Origin: Paraphysoderma sedebokerense
Lineage: Eukaryota; Blastocladiomycota; Physodermatomycetes; Physodermatales; Physodermataceae
Length of the DNA: 64,000 nucleotides
Assembly: GCA_025602915.1 (NCBI GenBank)
Contig: JAHLJZ010000073.1
Span: forward strand, 51,686-115,685
Direction of reading: 5' to 3'
Each line of letters starts with the position of its first letter. Positions within the stretch are counted from its first letter, which is position 1. Under the pieces are notes generated by a model. It saw only the letters and a program-made list of their open reading frames with translations. It was not told the DNA's origin and did no database searches. Of the stretch, positions 1-12,409 are shown one piece after another. The position numbers and the translations under genes were made by a program.

Positions 1-636
1 TTCCTTCAACTCATCCCGCTCGACATAAACGTCGTATTCTAAGAACATCGGCAGGATTTATTCTTTGCATCCCAATCCACCCCCTTTCCTTTCTTGTCGC
101 TCTTCACCTCCTTTCGCATCAAGTCCCGTTTGAACAAAGACCCGTAACCCCTTGACTACCCCGGGCTCTTACTTCCCTTTGTCCTTTGAACACCCTCGTT
201 CCATTTCATCCCCTTCGATTCACTAAAGACTTTCCTCTCGTCAGCTTCTACATCTTTGCCTCTGCATCCATCCTTGGATTCGATCAACCACTCGTTGGGA
301 CCAAATCATCTTGTCAAAAAAGGCAGCTGACTATCCTCGTTCAATCGATTCGGCAGCTCAACCCATCCATCTCCGTTCTGTCGCTCAAGTGGTTAATATT
401 CTTAGGTTGGTCTCTATTCCTTGCTCCTTTTAAATTATTGTGGTTCCCATCCCTTCATCAAGGGATCAGGGGAGTTAGTTACTCTTGAATCCATTGAAAG
501 TCGAATGTACCTGACAAAGATTTGCTTCACTTTAGACACTATTAGCGGCACTGAAAAAATTTATTGCACGTTACAATAAAAGTTACACTGAAATATACGA
601 AAAGCAATCGCGTTCGCAGTTCCATCTGTACCGTGC
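1..636. other. upstream region of the zinc-finger gene
   Basis: I see no coding segment here that I can support. The stretch holds several long pyrimidine-rich runs (for example around 60-200), as is common in fungal promoters and 5' leaders. A 100-codon open frame at 186-488 has a composition that follows the pyrimidine runs and no recognisable domain, so I did not call it. A 5'-leader intron for the downstream gene cannot be excluded. Confidence 0.4.
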
Positions 637-1679
637 ATGATGCCCCTCCACCAACTACTACACGAGCTTCAACCGTTCAGCCCACCGAATCCGGCTTCCA
701 ACAGTCCCATGTCGCCATTGGAAAGTGCATTTGGTATGGAAATGTCTGAGGACCCCTATTTCGATGTCTCAATAATGAACGATGACGAGGGAAGCAGTGA
801 AGGTGACAGGCAGAAAAGAAAACGCCAATCCAGGGTCGGGCGGAAAGGAGAGCGAAATTTTGTGTGCCCCCATGAAGGCTGCACCAAGAGCTTCAAACGA
901 TCAGAACATTTGAAGAGACACATACGTACTCATACTGGGGAAAGACGTAAGTCATTCTAGACCCTTCCAGAAAGACCCACCCATAACCGAGTCAAAAACT
1001 AACTGACGTATGTTGACCCCGTGCATCCATCCGATGACGTATAGCATTTCGATGTCCTGTCTGCCATAAGTGGTTTTCACGAAATGATAATATGGCGCAA
1101 CACATCAAAATCCACAACAAATCGAGACCTCGAACTGATAGCTTATCCTCGAGTGGTTCTATACCGGGCTCGGCATCCGGACCTAATCACAGTGCCCTGG
1201 ATTTTCAACCCCAGCGCCATCATTCGAACACCTCTCACCCATCACATTCATTTGACTATCCCCTATCACGATCTCACCAACCAACATCCCATTTCCAAGA
1301 TAGCTTGGGGCCTTCTTCCTCTTCCTCGCTGTCGAGACCTCATGTCAGCGACGGTTTTCTGAACAATAATCTCAATGATTTCTCCTCTATGGTATCACCG
1401 CAACAGCCTTTTGTATCCTCACATTTTGAACTCCTAAATACCATCTTCTCCGATCATCCATCCTCCACGTCGCAGCCAATGTATTCGAGTACGTCTCAAC
1501 ATTACGTTGCCCATGCTCAGCCTACATCAGATAGACGCGGATCAATGTCACATACTTCAGAGTTTGATACCACTCCGAAAATGTCTTATTATCATCCATC
1601 TTCCTATCAACCATCCTCTCAAAATCCTCCGCCGCATTATCAGTCGCACACTACGAACATGCAACTGCATTTTGTGTAA
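637..1679 (+). CDS. C2H2 zinc-finger transcription factor, Msn2/Msn4-like
   Basis: Two exons, 637-946 and 1045-1679, joined in phase across a 98-base intron (donor gtaagt, acceptor atag); 314 residues. Two adjacent C2H2 fingers lie at about residues 74-130 and the intron cuts between them. The first has the [10 protein letters not shown] core, a SEHLKRH helix and the HTGER linker. The second reads [17 protein letters not shown], the RNDNMAQH helix being typical of the Msn2/Msn4/Com2 stress-factor group that binds AGGGG-type elements (family knowledge). An acidic stretch and a basic KRKRQSR patch precede the fingers and may act in activation and nuclear import (inference). The C-terminal half is Ser/Pro/His-rich and probably disordered. 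The start is the first of two consecutive ATGs, so a slightly different start is possible. The target regulon is unknown. Confidence 0.85.
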
Positions 1680-2349
1680 CTGATGCTTTTGGATAATACC
1701 CACCAAATGAACTGTCAATCGTTTGACAAGCTGGGAACGGATAAATTGACTAATTTGGCAATTAAAAATATTGAACAGACTTTGTAAAAATCAGAAAATA
1801 ATAACTCTAGAACTCTTTTATTGTTCATATTTAATAGATGATGTGATTGCTTTCTTATGCGCTTCAATTTTTCGTCATGTATATCGTATATCATTATAAC
1901 CTACACATTAATCGTTATATCAATGTAACCATGGTAAACCTAAATAATATAAACATTTTCTTGCGCCCGAAAGTTGCCTGAACGGACCGGTTCCATCATC
2001 GATTCATCAGGTAATTCGGATCAAAGGGAAGCAAGAATTAGAACAGCAATTTTTACATTCTTCACATTGAATATATGTCATAAATATAATCCTCTGATCG
2101 GTCTCCCAGATCACAATTTTGTCGGTCAATTATTCATGTAGAGGCAAATCGTACCTTGATTGATGTTCGTGGGATCGTCACGAAATGCCAATGTGATATA
2201 GTAGCACTGAAAATTGCAGTCTGGCTTCCAACCAAAAATCTATTATCTCTGAATGTTCTTTGATCATCCGACCGTTCGAATAATCTTCAACATTACTTAA
2301 ATTAATCAGAAACCAACACTATCCCCCCAAATTTTCCATTCCCGACATC
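1680..2349. other. intergenic region between the zinc-finger and RasGAP genes
   Basis: This AT-rich stretch contains the 3' flank of the zinc-finger gene and the 5' flank of the RasGAP gene. I see no open frame, tRNA or repeat in it. Confidence 0.4.
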
Positions 2350-5300
2350 ATGTTCGGATTACGAAAAGACCATCGAATTACATTACGAATATGTGAAGCC
2401 AAAACAACATTACCCAACGATATGGACTGTTATTGTGCCATTCGTGTTCAAAATCACAATTTCGGAGAAAACCTACTCAACAATTCAAACTCGACATCAC
2501 GACAAGCATCCTTGAATGCGACATCTACCACCGCGACACCTAATGTCGCAAAACCTCCAAATGGAATGACTAGACAAAGTTCGACACCTGTATCTTTATC
2601 CGCTTCACGGAATGTTCGAAGAAATTCATTCTTAAGTGCCTTGAGTGGTCCATCTGTTGTTGATGCCGCAGTTTTCAGAACTCGGACGTGTTGGAAAGGA
2701 AGACAATGGTTTTGGGATGAGGAATTTGATATTGAATTGACTGAAGATTTTAAATGTGTGACAAGTATGTTTTTTAGTTTATATTATTAGTTACACTTGC
2801 GGTGTCTACCATCCTAGACATCATTTATCATTTGCGGATCTTTTTGATTTGCGTGACTTTTATATATGTTGTTTGACAATTTGTTAATGTATTGTTTCCT
2901 TCAAACACATTCGATCTCCCAATATCCATTTCTTTTCTCTCATCATCTTTTCTCTCTATAATAGTGGAAGTATGGTCCAAGAAGCTCCTGAAAGATTCGT
3001 TGCTAGGAACGTTCACGTTGAACAGGAATGAACTGATTGACCAAGGACATAACAACAAACAGAATGAGTCTTGGTATCCCCTCATTCCAGCGGATACCGA
3101 ATCTTCAGGAGATTCGAATAAGATTGGAACTATCCGAATTCGGTATTTGTACGTTTACGAGTCAATCCTCCCATTGCCTCATTACAAGTCTCTCCTCAAT
3201 TTGATTATGGATCCGGGAATGTTTCTCGTGACGGCTTTAGATAGAGCTACGGAAGACAGAGATGAAATCTCCAAGTTGTTGGTCAAAATAATGATATTTA
3301 CGGATCACATTGAAGCTTATTTGCGAGCTTTGTGTACGATCGAAATCAGAAATACCTCCCAATCATCGGTTTTGTTCCGTGGCAACTCTTTGGCATCGAA
3401 ATCAGTAGATCATTTCATGAAGATTGGAGCTGGGATATACCTTAGGAGTACACTGCAACCTATCATCCGACATATCTTGGACCAAGAAAAGAATTGCGAA
3501 ATAGATAAATCGCGATTAGAAAAATCCGACAGCTTGGAGAATAATCTAGTTGCCTTGGAAGGGTATATAAAAATGACGGTGGACAGGATATTCTCGAGCG
3601 TCGAAGAGTGTCCACAGTCATTGCGGAATGTGTTTGCACATCTCATGATTTCGGCGAACGGAAAGTGGCCGGGTGATAATTCCAAGTATACCGCTGTCAC
3701 TGGATTCTTTTTCCTAAGGTTATTTAATGCTGCAATACTAGGTTTGTTTTTAACGTATACATCACGGTACGCTACTTGCATTGACAAATTTTGAATTATG
3801 AAGGCCCAAAGTTGTTTGGATTATGCGAAACCCACCCAAACTACACTTGTGCGAGAACTTTCACGTTAATATCAAAAACAATCCAGCAACTCGCCAATCT
3901 CATCCCCTTCGATGGAGCAAAAGAACCTTACATGACGCCCCTCAATCCGTTTGTTTTGAGCTATATCCCGAAAATGAAAAAATTTCTGAACACGTTAACG
4001 CATAATGCGACAACCTTAAGTATCATGACATTGGCGGATCTCGATGTCAAGAAAGAAAGTAAAGGACTATTGAAAAAGTTGTTTCGTAGAACTCAGAGTG
4101 CAACGGAAGAGAAAACGGGGTCAAAAGTAAATTCCGAAAAGTCCTCTACTAGTCGTCGATCGTCTTCCGTAGAAGAAATAGGTTTGAATCTTTGCAACCC
4201 CATTTGTCAAATGTCAATGTCCCACTCACTCTGCATTTACTTTCATGTATTTCCGTCTTGCGTATAGATATCGAGCGACAATTGGCGGGGTTACAACGGT
4301 GCCTTACAAGAAACATTGAAAAATTACAGAAAACCTGCACAGAACTCGAAAAACCTACTATCGATCAACTGGCTCTACTTTTAGAGGACATGGCTGCTCT
4401 CCGCGACCGCAAGTCGACTGGCCTCCAGGGCTCAAATTCATTTATAGCTGGAAGCAATCAACAACCAGTTGGGAATCTACTACTTGATAATTCTCAGAGA
4501 AATAACTCGGAACAAAGATTAGCTCAAATTCCACTTGATCCACCAACGATATCCTTGACGATTTCATCGAATTTCACCAGTATTTTGAACTTGACAACGT
4601 CGATCGAGAACAGTTCACCTGATGTATCGATTGTTAAAAAGGAAGAAAGCATTCTAGACCCGACCACCGCATCCGAGACTCAACCTGATACGTCGGTTGA
4701 CAAAAAGGAGGAGCAGATTTTGAATCCGGCAACGGCAACGGTAATAGGAGCCATACCACCCAGTAGTTTAGTCGAAACGAACGAAGAACCGAAATTGACT
4801 TCAACTGACGCAATTGAGACTACGCAATCTAAGTTGGCGGACAAGGGAACAGAGATGGCAAAGAATCCAGAAGCTATTACCTCATTGTCATCACCTGCAA
4901 CCGAAGCAGTCGAACCTGATATAGCAATTGAAAAGACAGAAGTACTTAAAATTCAAGAATCGAGTAAAAATGAAGTAGTATGTACGACAGAGACGACCCA
5001 ATCTGATATACCGGTTGAAAAAACACAGACTCTGAGGGACGAAACTGGTATGCACGAATCGACAACTACTACCAAAACTACCCCTCTAAATGTGACGGGT
5101 GAGAGAGCAGAAGACTCAATGGTAGCAGATGCCCAACGCTCAGTGTTATTATCTACACCAGCGATATCTGATCAAAATTCCTTATACTCTGCGACCCCAA
5201 AAGCTATCAGTATCGAATCAACTATTTCAAGTGACACTACGGAATCTGATGTGATTGTATCGGTTGACCAAATACACAATCCCAAGTATCGAAATTACAG

Positions 5301-5901
5301 TAATTGGTCTGTATTCGCTTCAACTGACACTATTCGTCCGAGAGTGTCTGGTAGAAAATCGTTAGACCTGGGGAATTTAAAAGCTAGTCATGGAGTTCTG
5401 GTTACCACGAGTAGGCCAAAATTGACGGGTAGAAGATCAATAGATTCAAAGATTTCAGACGCTGGTTATAGCACATTATTAGCGTCGACGGAGACTGTCA
5501 GACCGAAAATATTGGGAAAATCATCAACAGATTCGAGCGTTCCAGGAGTGTATCGTTTTGCCTCAACAATACCCATTAAGACGGCGCAATCCGATGTGTT
5601 GGGTGAAATTACAGGAGACGCCAGTCTTCCAACAGATGGAAAATTGGGAGTAATACCTGTTATCGTGGCTACTGAACCGAATGAAAACTCGGAAGACGGA
5701 CACCGAAACACCGCAATCGATACAAGGCAACCTAATATACCCGTCGCAAGTCCAAAAGACTTTAAAGGTCTGAACCCGTCAGATTTTTCTCCGAAAACAA
5801 CGTCAGAAACCCTCAGTTCAGGTGAAACTGTTGTTCTCGTAGGAGTGAATGCTATAGGGAACGATGATGACCGTACCAAAAGTCAGGGACAGGCGCAGTA
5901 G
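2350..5901 (+). CDS. C2 domain-RasGAP protein (Bud2/RASAL-like)
   Basis: Four exons, 2350-2764, 2965-3741, 3804-4181 and 4268-5901, consistent in phase; 1,067 residues. Residues 1 to about 175 form a C2-like domain split by intron 1 and carrying a Ser/Thr-rich insertion. The RasGAP domain follows at about 200-460. It contains FRGNSLASK, whose Arg fits the catalytic arginine finger, and the conserved FFLRLFNAAILGPKLFGL block, which is interrupted by intron 2. The C2-RasGAP order matches fungal Bud2-type and animal RASAL-type proteins, which accelerate GTP hydrolysis on Ras/Rap-class GTPases at membranes. The last exon encodes about 540 low-complexity residues with loosely repeated units of the form ETTQSD-x-VEKTE. 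This tail matches no domain I know. The exact subfamily is uncertain. Confidence 0.85.
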
Positions 5902-6385
5902 AAGAAAATAATTATTATACCTGAAAAATTATATTATATTTTATTTATATTTATATGTTGAAGTACTTGTTATTTTCGAATCATTAGTCCGCCTGGGGGG
6001 TGCGTGAAGGAAATCGTGACTTCAAAAAGAGAGAATAATGTATATTCGTTTGGTCGATGTACCTTGTTTGCAACATGAATTGCGGAATAACTTTGATTTT
6101 CGTTCGATTTAAAATATGATTATTATTTGCCAGGATAAGTGTAGATGAGTGGCATACATAAAAATTCACGTCTAAGCCAGTATTGTCAAGCAAGGTGTAT
6201 GCATTGAAGACACCAAAAAGAAGCCCACATTTTATTACGAATCTTTTTCGATTGACAATCCAGAAAACATTTTCGTCAAACATAGAGAACATAAAAAACA
6301 ATTGCTGAATTTAACGGACAACGAGGACAACTACCCCATTATAACTATTTCAGTTTAAGCTAGCATAAGCGATACAGCAGTAATA
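5902..6385. other. convergent 3' intergenic region
   Basis: The RasGAP gene (+) and the YTH gene (-) end toward each other here. The sequence is AT-rich and the open frame at 5984-6301 on the minus strand has no recognisable features. Nothing else is visible. Confidence 0.4.
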
Positions 6386-9300
6386 TCATTCCGAACGGCT
6401 ATCACTATCTTTGCCAGTACCATCTTTGGACAACACTTCGTTGCGTCCGCTTGAATGACCAACACGATCGCCTGCATCACGATGAAAACTTTTAGTATGT
6501 TTCTTGTTGAATCTGTAACGCCGATTTGGAAATTTAGAAGTACGAGATTGGGAATGATCATGTTCAGCTGTTTTAGATTCCGACTTTTCAGGAGAAGTAT
6601 GATTAGGTTTAGACACATTCTTTGTGCGACGTTTAGCTGGAAATCGGGATGAACGAGCAGTTGAGTGATAAGAATCTGGTTTTGGTTTCGGTTCACTAGT
6701 GAGCTTCCGGGGTAAAGAGTCCATATCGTCCTTTGTTCCAGTAGTTTGAACCGATTTGACTGATTTCTCTCCCTGTAAATTACGATTTGCATTGTGACGA
6801 TTAGTCTTACCAATCACTTTGCGAACATTCTTAATAGAACCAGATGTAATATCTTTCATAGGCTTAGGATTAGCATAGGAGTTAGACAATTTCGACAAGT
6901 CAGCAGTTAGATCAACAACAGTAGGATAAGAACGTTTCAGTTGAGATGGTAATGCGGTCACCAAAACGAACGGAGCCGAATGGTATCTACGTATGCGAGA
7001 ATTTCCATGAAAATGAAGTGGACGAGCGACTTCTGCAGGGGAGGGAGAATCTTTGGTTGTATAAATTTTGTGTTCGTGTTCCGTACCATCATGGTGACTT
7101 GAAATGGGAGATTCACAGAGAGTAGAGTTAGAATCGTTTACTAGTTCTGCAGTGTCAGTAGCAAGTCTATCGGAGATGAGTTGAGTTCCTGATGGTGCTG
7201 ATGGATAGTTTGCAACGACATGCTGAGGAGTTCCATCAGTTGTCTGTGATCCGTCAGTAACTTGACAAATTGGATCACAGAACCCGCTAAGATAACAGTA
7301 AGTAAAACATAGGCTTAGTATAAAAGAAAACAAAGGCATCCATTTTGCAAGAGGTAAGTGCAAGAATCACAATTGGCATACTTTGGATACCTAGAATCAT
7401 CGTCTTGAACTGATTCCGCACTGGGGGGATACCAGGAACCCTGGTAGTTGAAACCATGCGAGAGTCCTCCAACATCGTTTGACATCATATGCACCCCGTC
7501 TTCACCACACCCACTGTAATAACCCGTTTGCTGGTGACCAGATCCATTCAATGGGTGATGATACCATTGGGCTGTATGCTGAGGTCTGTAAGGAATGATT
7601 TCGTGCCAAATTGCTCGTCCAACAGTTGTTTCCACTTCAGTCGATGAAATAGGGAGTGCGAGAACCGGCTTTGGGACGTTATACTCGGAATATATCTCGC
7701 GAATTCGTTTCAGTGATAGTGGATTTCTAAACAATGGTTTTAGAATTCTATACTTTGTGAATTTAGTCAAAGGCGAACTTAAAATACATTCTAAGCCATT
7801 CTATCTGGAAAAAACCAACATGGCGATCGGACAAGTGGGTTGTGTAATTGAAACCTTGCGAAAACGCCATGTCTCTGTTAAAATGGTCGATCTTTTCCCT
7901 TGACGAATCGAAAAAGGTTGCAAAAGAGTTCATCCTGACGGATTCGAAATCGATAATACAGTGTAGCAACAAGATGACGTTAACGCTGCAAAGTTCCGAA
8001 AGGAAACACTTTCACTTACCTCCCAACACCCCAGATACCATCACCTGAACGGAACGCTGCAAGTATATAAACTGAACATGAGGTGGCATATACTGCATTC
8101 AGACTAACCATTTGCTTCTCCGAAACGTGGAAAATTCCGTTCACTATACTTTCTTTCAAATCATCTTCACGCAGTGCAGTCACGATAAAGTATGAATCAA
8201 GTCTTCTCGAGTTTTCAAAGGAACGAGACTGGGCGGAATAACTATCACAAGTCACGATATCTCTGTTATAATTGCCTGATTTTCTCCCCTGTTGCCGCCC
8301 AAAGTTCTGGGATTGAGAATTTCCGGTGGACCCTGTTTGAGATCCACTTTGATAGTATTTTGGCAGACCATGGATGCTGGTCCATCGTTCAGAAGGACGC
8401 ATCTGCATTGACTTCATAGTCTGACCCCGCTTACTTTGGAAGGATTGGTTGCTGTGCGCTTCCTAGATTTTAATTTAGTTAGTGAACGATTCAAATTTAC
8501 CTTCATGCACGAAACATACAGGTATATCGTCTCGGAGAGACCGAATCCGCATCTTTGCGTTTTTAAATGATATTAAAAGTGGATGAAGATCTCCGTATCG
8601 ATGGTTTTTGTCTACCTCGCTACACTTAATTGCAGATCGTCTGATTGCATCTTCGGCGTCTTCCGGAGAAGCGAAATTAATATATGCGGAATGTGTTCTT
8701 GACTCATAGAACAAGTCCTTGAATTCAACGTCAGTGGATAGGTTTAGTACCGAGTTGCAGACAGATGGACATACGACAAATCCTCGCCACCCAAGAAAGA
8801 AGTCTGTTAATTCCTCTTTGCGAGTATCTGGAGGGATGCTGTCTATCCAAATACTGAATAAACCGCGTTTGTTCTTGCGAATACTCCTATGCGACAACTG
8901 GACCATATTCACTTTGTTTGTGACTGACTGTGAATTGGCAGATCGGGGTTCACGTTCGGGAACAGGAGCGGATGGGTTTTTTTCGCCAGGATCAGCATTT
9001 TTTGACGAATTCGGCTGCCCTCTAGCAGGCGATGACTTGGTCTTCAGTATTCCCCGTTCCGCTGGAACAGGAGAGTCACAGTTTAACAAAGCATCATCAG
9101 TACTTTGAGCATAAGATTCGCTTTTACCGCTGGACGGAGCCTCCACCGTGGACAAGCGACCACTTGAAGGACGGGTATCTACCCCCTCACCCACGCCATA
9201 CCTGAAATTACTTTGCTGCGGTTCGCCGTCTGCGACATTGGGAGTAGCATCATGTGTTCGGATGAAACGTTGGCTATCATCCGTCGGTTGCACTTGTTGA

Positions 9301-9959
9301 ATTGATAGCATATCGAATGGTGGATGGAAATTGGCAGGAGGAGTGAACCGATGGACGTCAGTAGGACTGGAAGTTTGAAGAAATACAACCGGCGGTAGAG
9401 GAGGATGCATATTCGGAAAAATAGGCATCACTTTATCCATTGCGGCGATCGGCATGAGCTGAGGGTGCGGTTGCAAAGGATTGAGATTGAGTATTTGCGG
9501 CCATAATGGTGGGTTATAGAGGTGTGGGTTCAACTGATGCTGATACGGAACAGTATTGACTTCGTAGGTGGGATTATTGAGTTGTATCGGGACAGGGTGG
9601 TGAGCTGGGTTTGGAAACATCTGTGGATGTCCGATCATTGATATTGGAGGGATAACTGGGACTGGGAAGCCTACGGAAGGCATGTCATGCCAGTTTCTCG
9701 ATATAGAACACTCGGGCATAGGATGAGTAGTTGCGACTGCTAAACACTGCACGGTTCCAATACCTTGTTGAGGTACTGTGCTCAATTCAGCCGACCGAGC
9801 GGCACAGCCTTGATCTAGTACATTAGCAGGAAGATGAGTCGAATGATAAATTGGAGACGACCCTCTGTCAGCAGCTACATTTTCAATGACAATCTGTATG
9901 GAATCCTTATCGTTAGATGTATCGCTCTTGGGTGGGGAAGAAGTTGGAGACGGCTTCAT
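6386..9959 (-). CDS. RRM and YTH domain RNA-binding protein
   Basis: Five exons on the minus strand: 9959-8520, 8462-8020, 7934-7788, 7747-7391 and 7286-6386; all junctions keep phase, giving 1,095 residues. Intron 3 is only 40 bases. The N-terminal 360 residues are Pro/His/Asn-rich. An RRM-like domain covers about 366-470 (SIWIDSIPP and AYINFASPEDAEDAI resemble RNP2 and RNP1). A YTH domain covers about 569-728, beginning SYFIVTALREDDLKESI and ending VETTVGRAIW, with the HVGFFQIEW strand between. RRM plus YTH occurs in fungal YTH proteins. YTH domains normally read N6-methyladenosine through tryptophans; here the first two cage positions appear to be Phe (see findings). The C-terminal 300 residues are basic and disordered. 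Alternative donors exist for intron 4 (7384 or 7390 region). Confidence 0.85.
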
Positions 9960-10929
9960 TGCAAATCCGAAGTGTGAGGCTTGTCAATGGAACGAATCGT
10001 CAAAGTATGCTATATAATATAAAGCAAACAAGTTAAACTTTCATTGAGTATGGAAATCAATCTCCCTATAAACCCTAGGTGACCACGTATTCGAGGTACC
10101 GCTGGCATGACGCCATTTAACTCTAGGAATATACTAGATGAAAGAGCATCTCTCTGACTGAAGCATCACTCTTTCAGAAAAGTCCAAAATGGAAACTAAT
10201 TACAGTCCGGTCTTAGAAGCCTTACGCAAGAGATTTCAGACTAATCATGGGTTTTGTAAACAAACAGTCGGGACGCCAGGCTTGCATTTATCCAACTGGG
10301 TTGTGAACCATGACATGGACAGCAGCCACAACCACAGAAAAATGAAGGGAATAGGGATAGTGCAAAATAAACAGATTTTTCTGTATGAATGAAACAGATC
10401 AAAGTGATGTGTTGACAGACCTTTGTCGATTGAGTAAACACTTGTACTCGACACAGCCAATTGGAGAATAGGCCGAGTAGAGGAGGATACAAAGATGCTC
10501 CTGGGAACTTTGTTTCCGTTCAAGTGAGCAGGATGGAGGATGAGGAGTATTGAGTGGCAGATTATGAACGACAACAGTCACAGAACTGACGATGAGGAAT
10601 GATGATGTGAGTGTGAAGATAACAAGATGGCAGAGGAGGAGGGAATGCGGCAAAAGAGGAACGAACGCGTTGATTATTCAATAAAAGGGAATAGAAATTA
10701 CTACTCTTAAAAGAATATATCATTCTTGATCATGTATTCAAATCATCTCTGCAAAGAGAGTACAAGACAGAGTCTATCACTCTCGTCCCATTACATTAGC
10801 TTATATGGATATATCATACAACACTTGAATCGTCCACGTTGCACAGGATTTATGCCAACGAATGAACCAATAAATTACAGTTTTTTTTTCATTTTATTTT
10901 TATGATATCACAGCTACTCTATGGCTTAT
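9960..10929. other. intergenic region upstream of the YTH gene
   Basis: About 970 bases with no gene I can support. Several overlapping short open frames (10189-10392 plus, 10241-10653 minus) have no domain or splice support. A TATATAATAT-like run near 10011-10020 could belong to the promoter of the YTH gene. Confidence 0.35.
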
Positions 10930-11562
10930 CTAAGTGGACTGACTCCCGCTTGCCAAATTTTCTCTCTGTTCTCTCTGCTGATGAACAGTGAGGTATGGTC
11001 TAGCAATCACGCAGTCAGGATCGGCAATGAATTCCGACGACTTGCCAATTTCAATATCCGACATATTCGGTGTGGCAATCATAGGCTGAACGAATGCTTG
11101 GTCGACTTTATCTAGTCGTCGTCTGACCACCCACACAATCACAACTACAACGATGGTGCTCGCGAGAATTGCGCCAATCACAGTACCAGCTTGACTGCCA
11201 CTTACTCCTCCTGGTGATGTTTCCCTGGCAATAGGGTTGGTTGGTATTATCAAAATTGGAACACTAGCAATAGTTGAGGTAGTCTGGGTTGAAGTCGAAG
11301 GAGTGGTTGTTACTCTTGTAGACGTCGTTGGAACCGATGCAATGCTTGAGGAGGTAATAATACTTGAGGTGACTGGTTCTGTCGTTGTCGGAGGTACTAT
11401 CGAAGAACTCGTAGGTTCTGGGACCGTAGAAGACGATGTTGGAACAACAGGTGGTGTCGACGTTGGAGCTGCAGTTCCGTCTGATGTACCTTGAGCATTC
11501 ACGACGCTCAAAAGACAAAGAACAACAGCAACACTGAATACTAGCGGTTTGAATACTTTCAT
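10930..11562 (-). CDS. Ser/Thr/Pro-rich single-pass membrane protein (mucin-like)
   Basis: Single exon, 210 residues. Residues 1-23 form a clear signal peptide (hydrophobic VFSVAVVLCLLSVVNA ending in AQ). Residues 24 to about 125 are almost entirely Ser, Thr, Pro and Val, the usual substrate for dense O-mannosylation in fungi. A transmembrane helix (TVIGAILASTIVVVVIVWVV) lies at about 132-151, followed at once by RRR and a cytoplasmic tail of about 57 residues. The architecture resembles Mid2/Wsc-type wall-stress sensors but there is no cysteine-rich WSC domain, so the sensor role is inference. A TATA box lies about 87 bases upstream of the ATG. Confidence 0.75.
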   Translation of the reverse strand: MKVFKPLVFSVAVVLCLLSVVNAQGTSDGTAAPTSTPPVVPTSSSTVPEPTSSSIVPPTTTEPVTSSIITSSSIASVPTTSTRVTTTPSTSTQTTSTIASVPILIIPTNPIARETSPGGVSGSQAGTVIGAILASTIVVVVIVWVVRRRLDKVDQAFVQPMIATPNMSDIEIGKSSEFIADPDCVIARPYLTVHQQREQRENLASGSQST

Positions 11563-12409
11563 TCGGGAATTCGTTTAAAAAAATTCGATACTCTGTGTTA
11601 CTTAAAAAATTCTAGAAGTTTGTATCCTCAGAGGGAATCCTCAACAGCTTTATATAACGTCCGATATAACGTCATTCTCGTCCTGCTACCGAAATAGCAA
11701 CTGGTCATTTGTCCGCGTCGACTAATTTAGTAACACTCCGCTCTTTCCTGCGTCGTTAACCGTCGAATCACACATCATCGCAACAAGATAGAACAATTCT
11801 ACCATTCTTCATCACCCAATAAGAATATTACTTCAGAACAGTCGTCACATGAAAACTTTCCTCATGATAATTTCAAAGATGTTTCGATGACTAAAACGAT
11901 TCAATCGTAAGGGGTCTTTGATCAGATGGTAAACTGTGTCGTCACCCCGATTCATGGATGGGTATACCTAATTATGAATAAACTATAAACTGCAAGAGTG
12001 ATATGGATCATCCCAACCTTATCATTCAATATATTTGTAATTTAGTACTTCACTGCCAACTATAGGGTTGCACACAACACAAGACCACACGGGTCAGTTT
12101 ATTGAAAAGTGACTCCCCGATTTCTCCAAATATATTTACACGAATGGGGTATACAAAAAGCGGTAAGAAAGATGGATAGTCTCACACTTACACAAACTTA
12201 AGTACATCGATACCGTCTTTGGTGCTCCGCTGTACCAATCTCGATATCGATCATTTTGCCTCCTAAAACAACATTAATTTTGAAGTATCCAAAACCAAGA
12301 CAAAAGTAAAAGCGACAACTCTTCTTAAATATGTACAATATCTGTCGTTATTCTATCACACCAAAAAGCCGAAAACCGATGAACGAAAAAAGTCACCCAT
12401 GGTTACCAT
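11563..12409. other. intergenic region
   Basis: Promoter of the mucin-like gene on the left and 3' flank of the CTD phosphatase gene on the right. I see no additional gene. Confidence 0.4.
11649..11656 (-). promoter_or_regulatory. TATA box of the mucin-like membrane protein gene
   Basis: The minus strand reads TATATAAA about 87 bases upstream of the ATG at 11562. Position and sequence fit a core promoter element; no other signal was tested. Confidence 0.5.

Noticed and set aside
186-488. 100-codon open frame upstream of the zinc-finger gene
   Set aside because: Composition follows pyrimidine-rich promoter runs; no domain and no splice link to the gene.
10189-10653. Overlapping small open frames on both strands
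   Set aside because: They overlap each other, have no family resemblance and no consistent gene signals.
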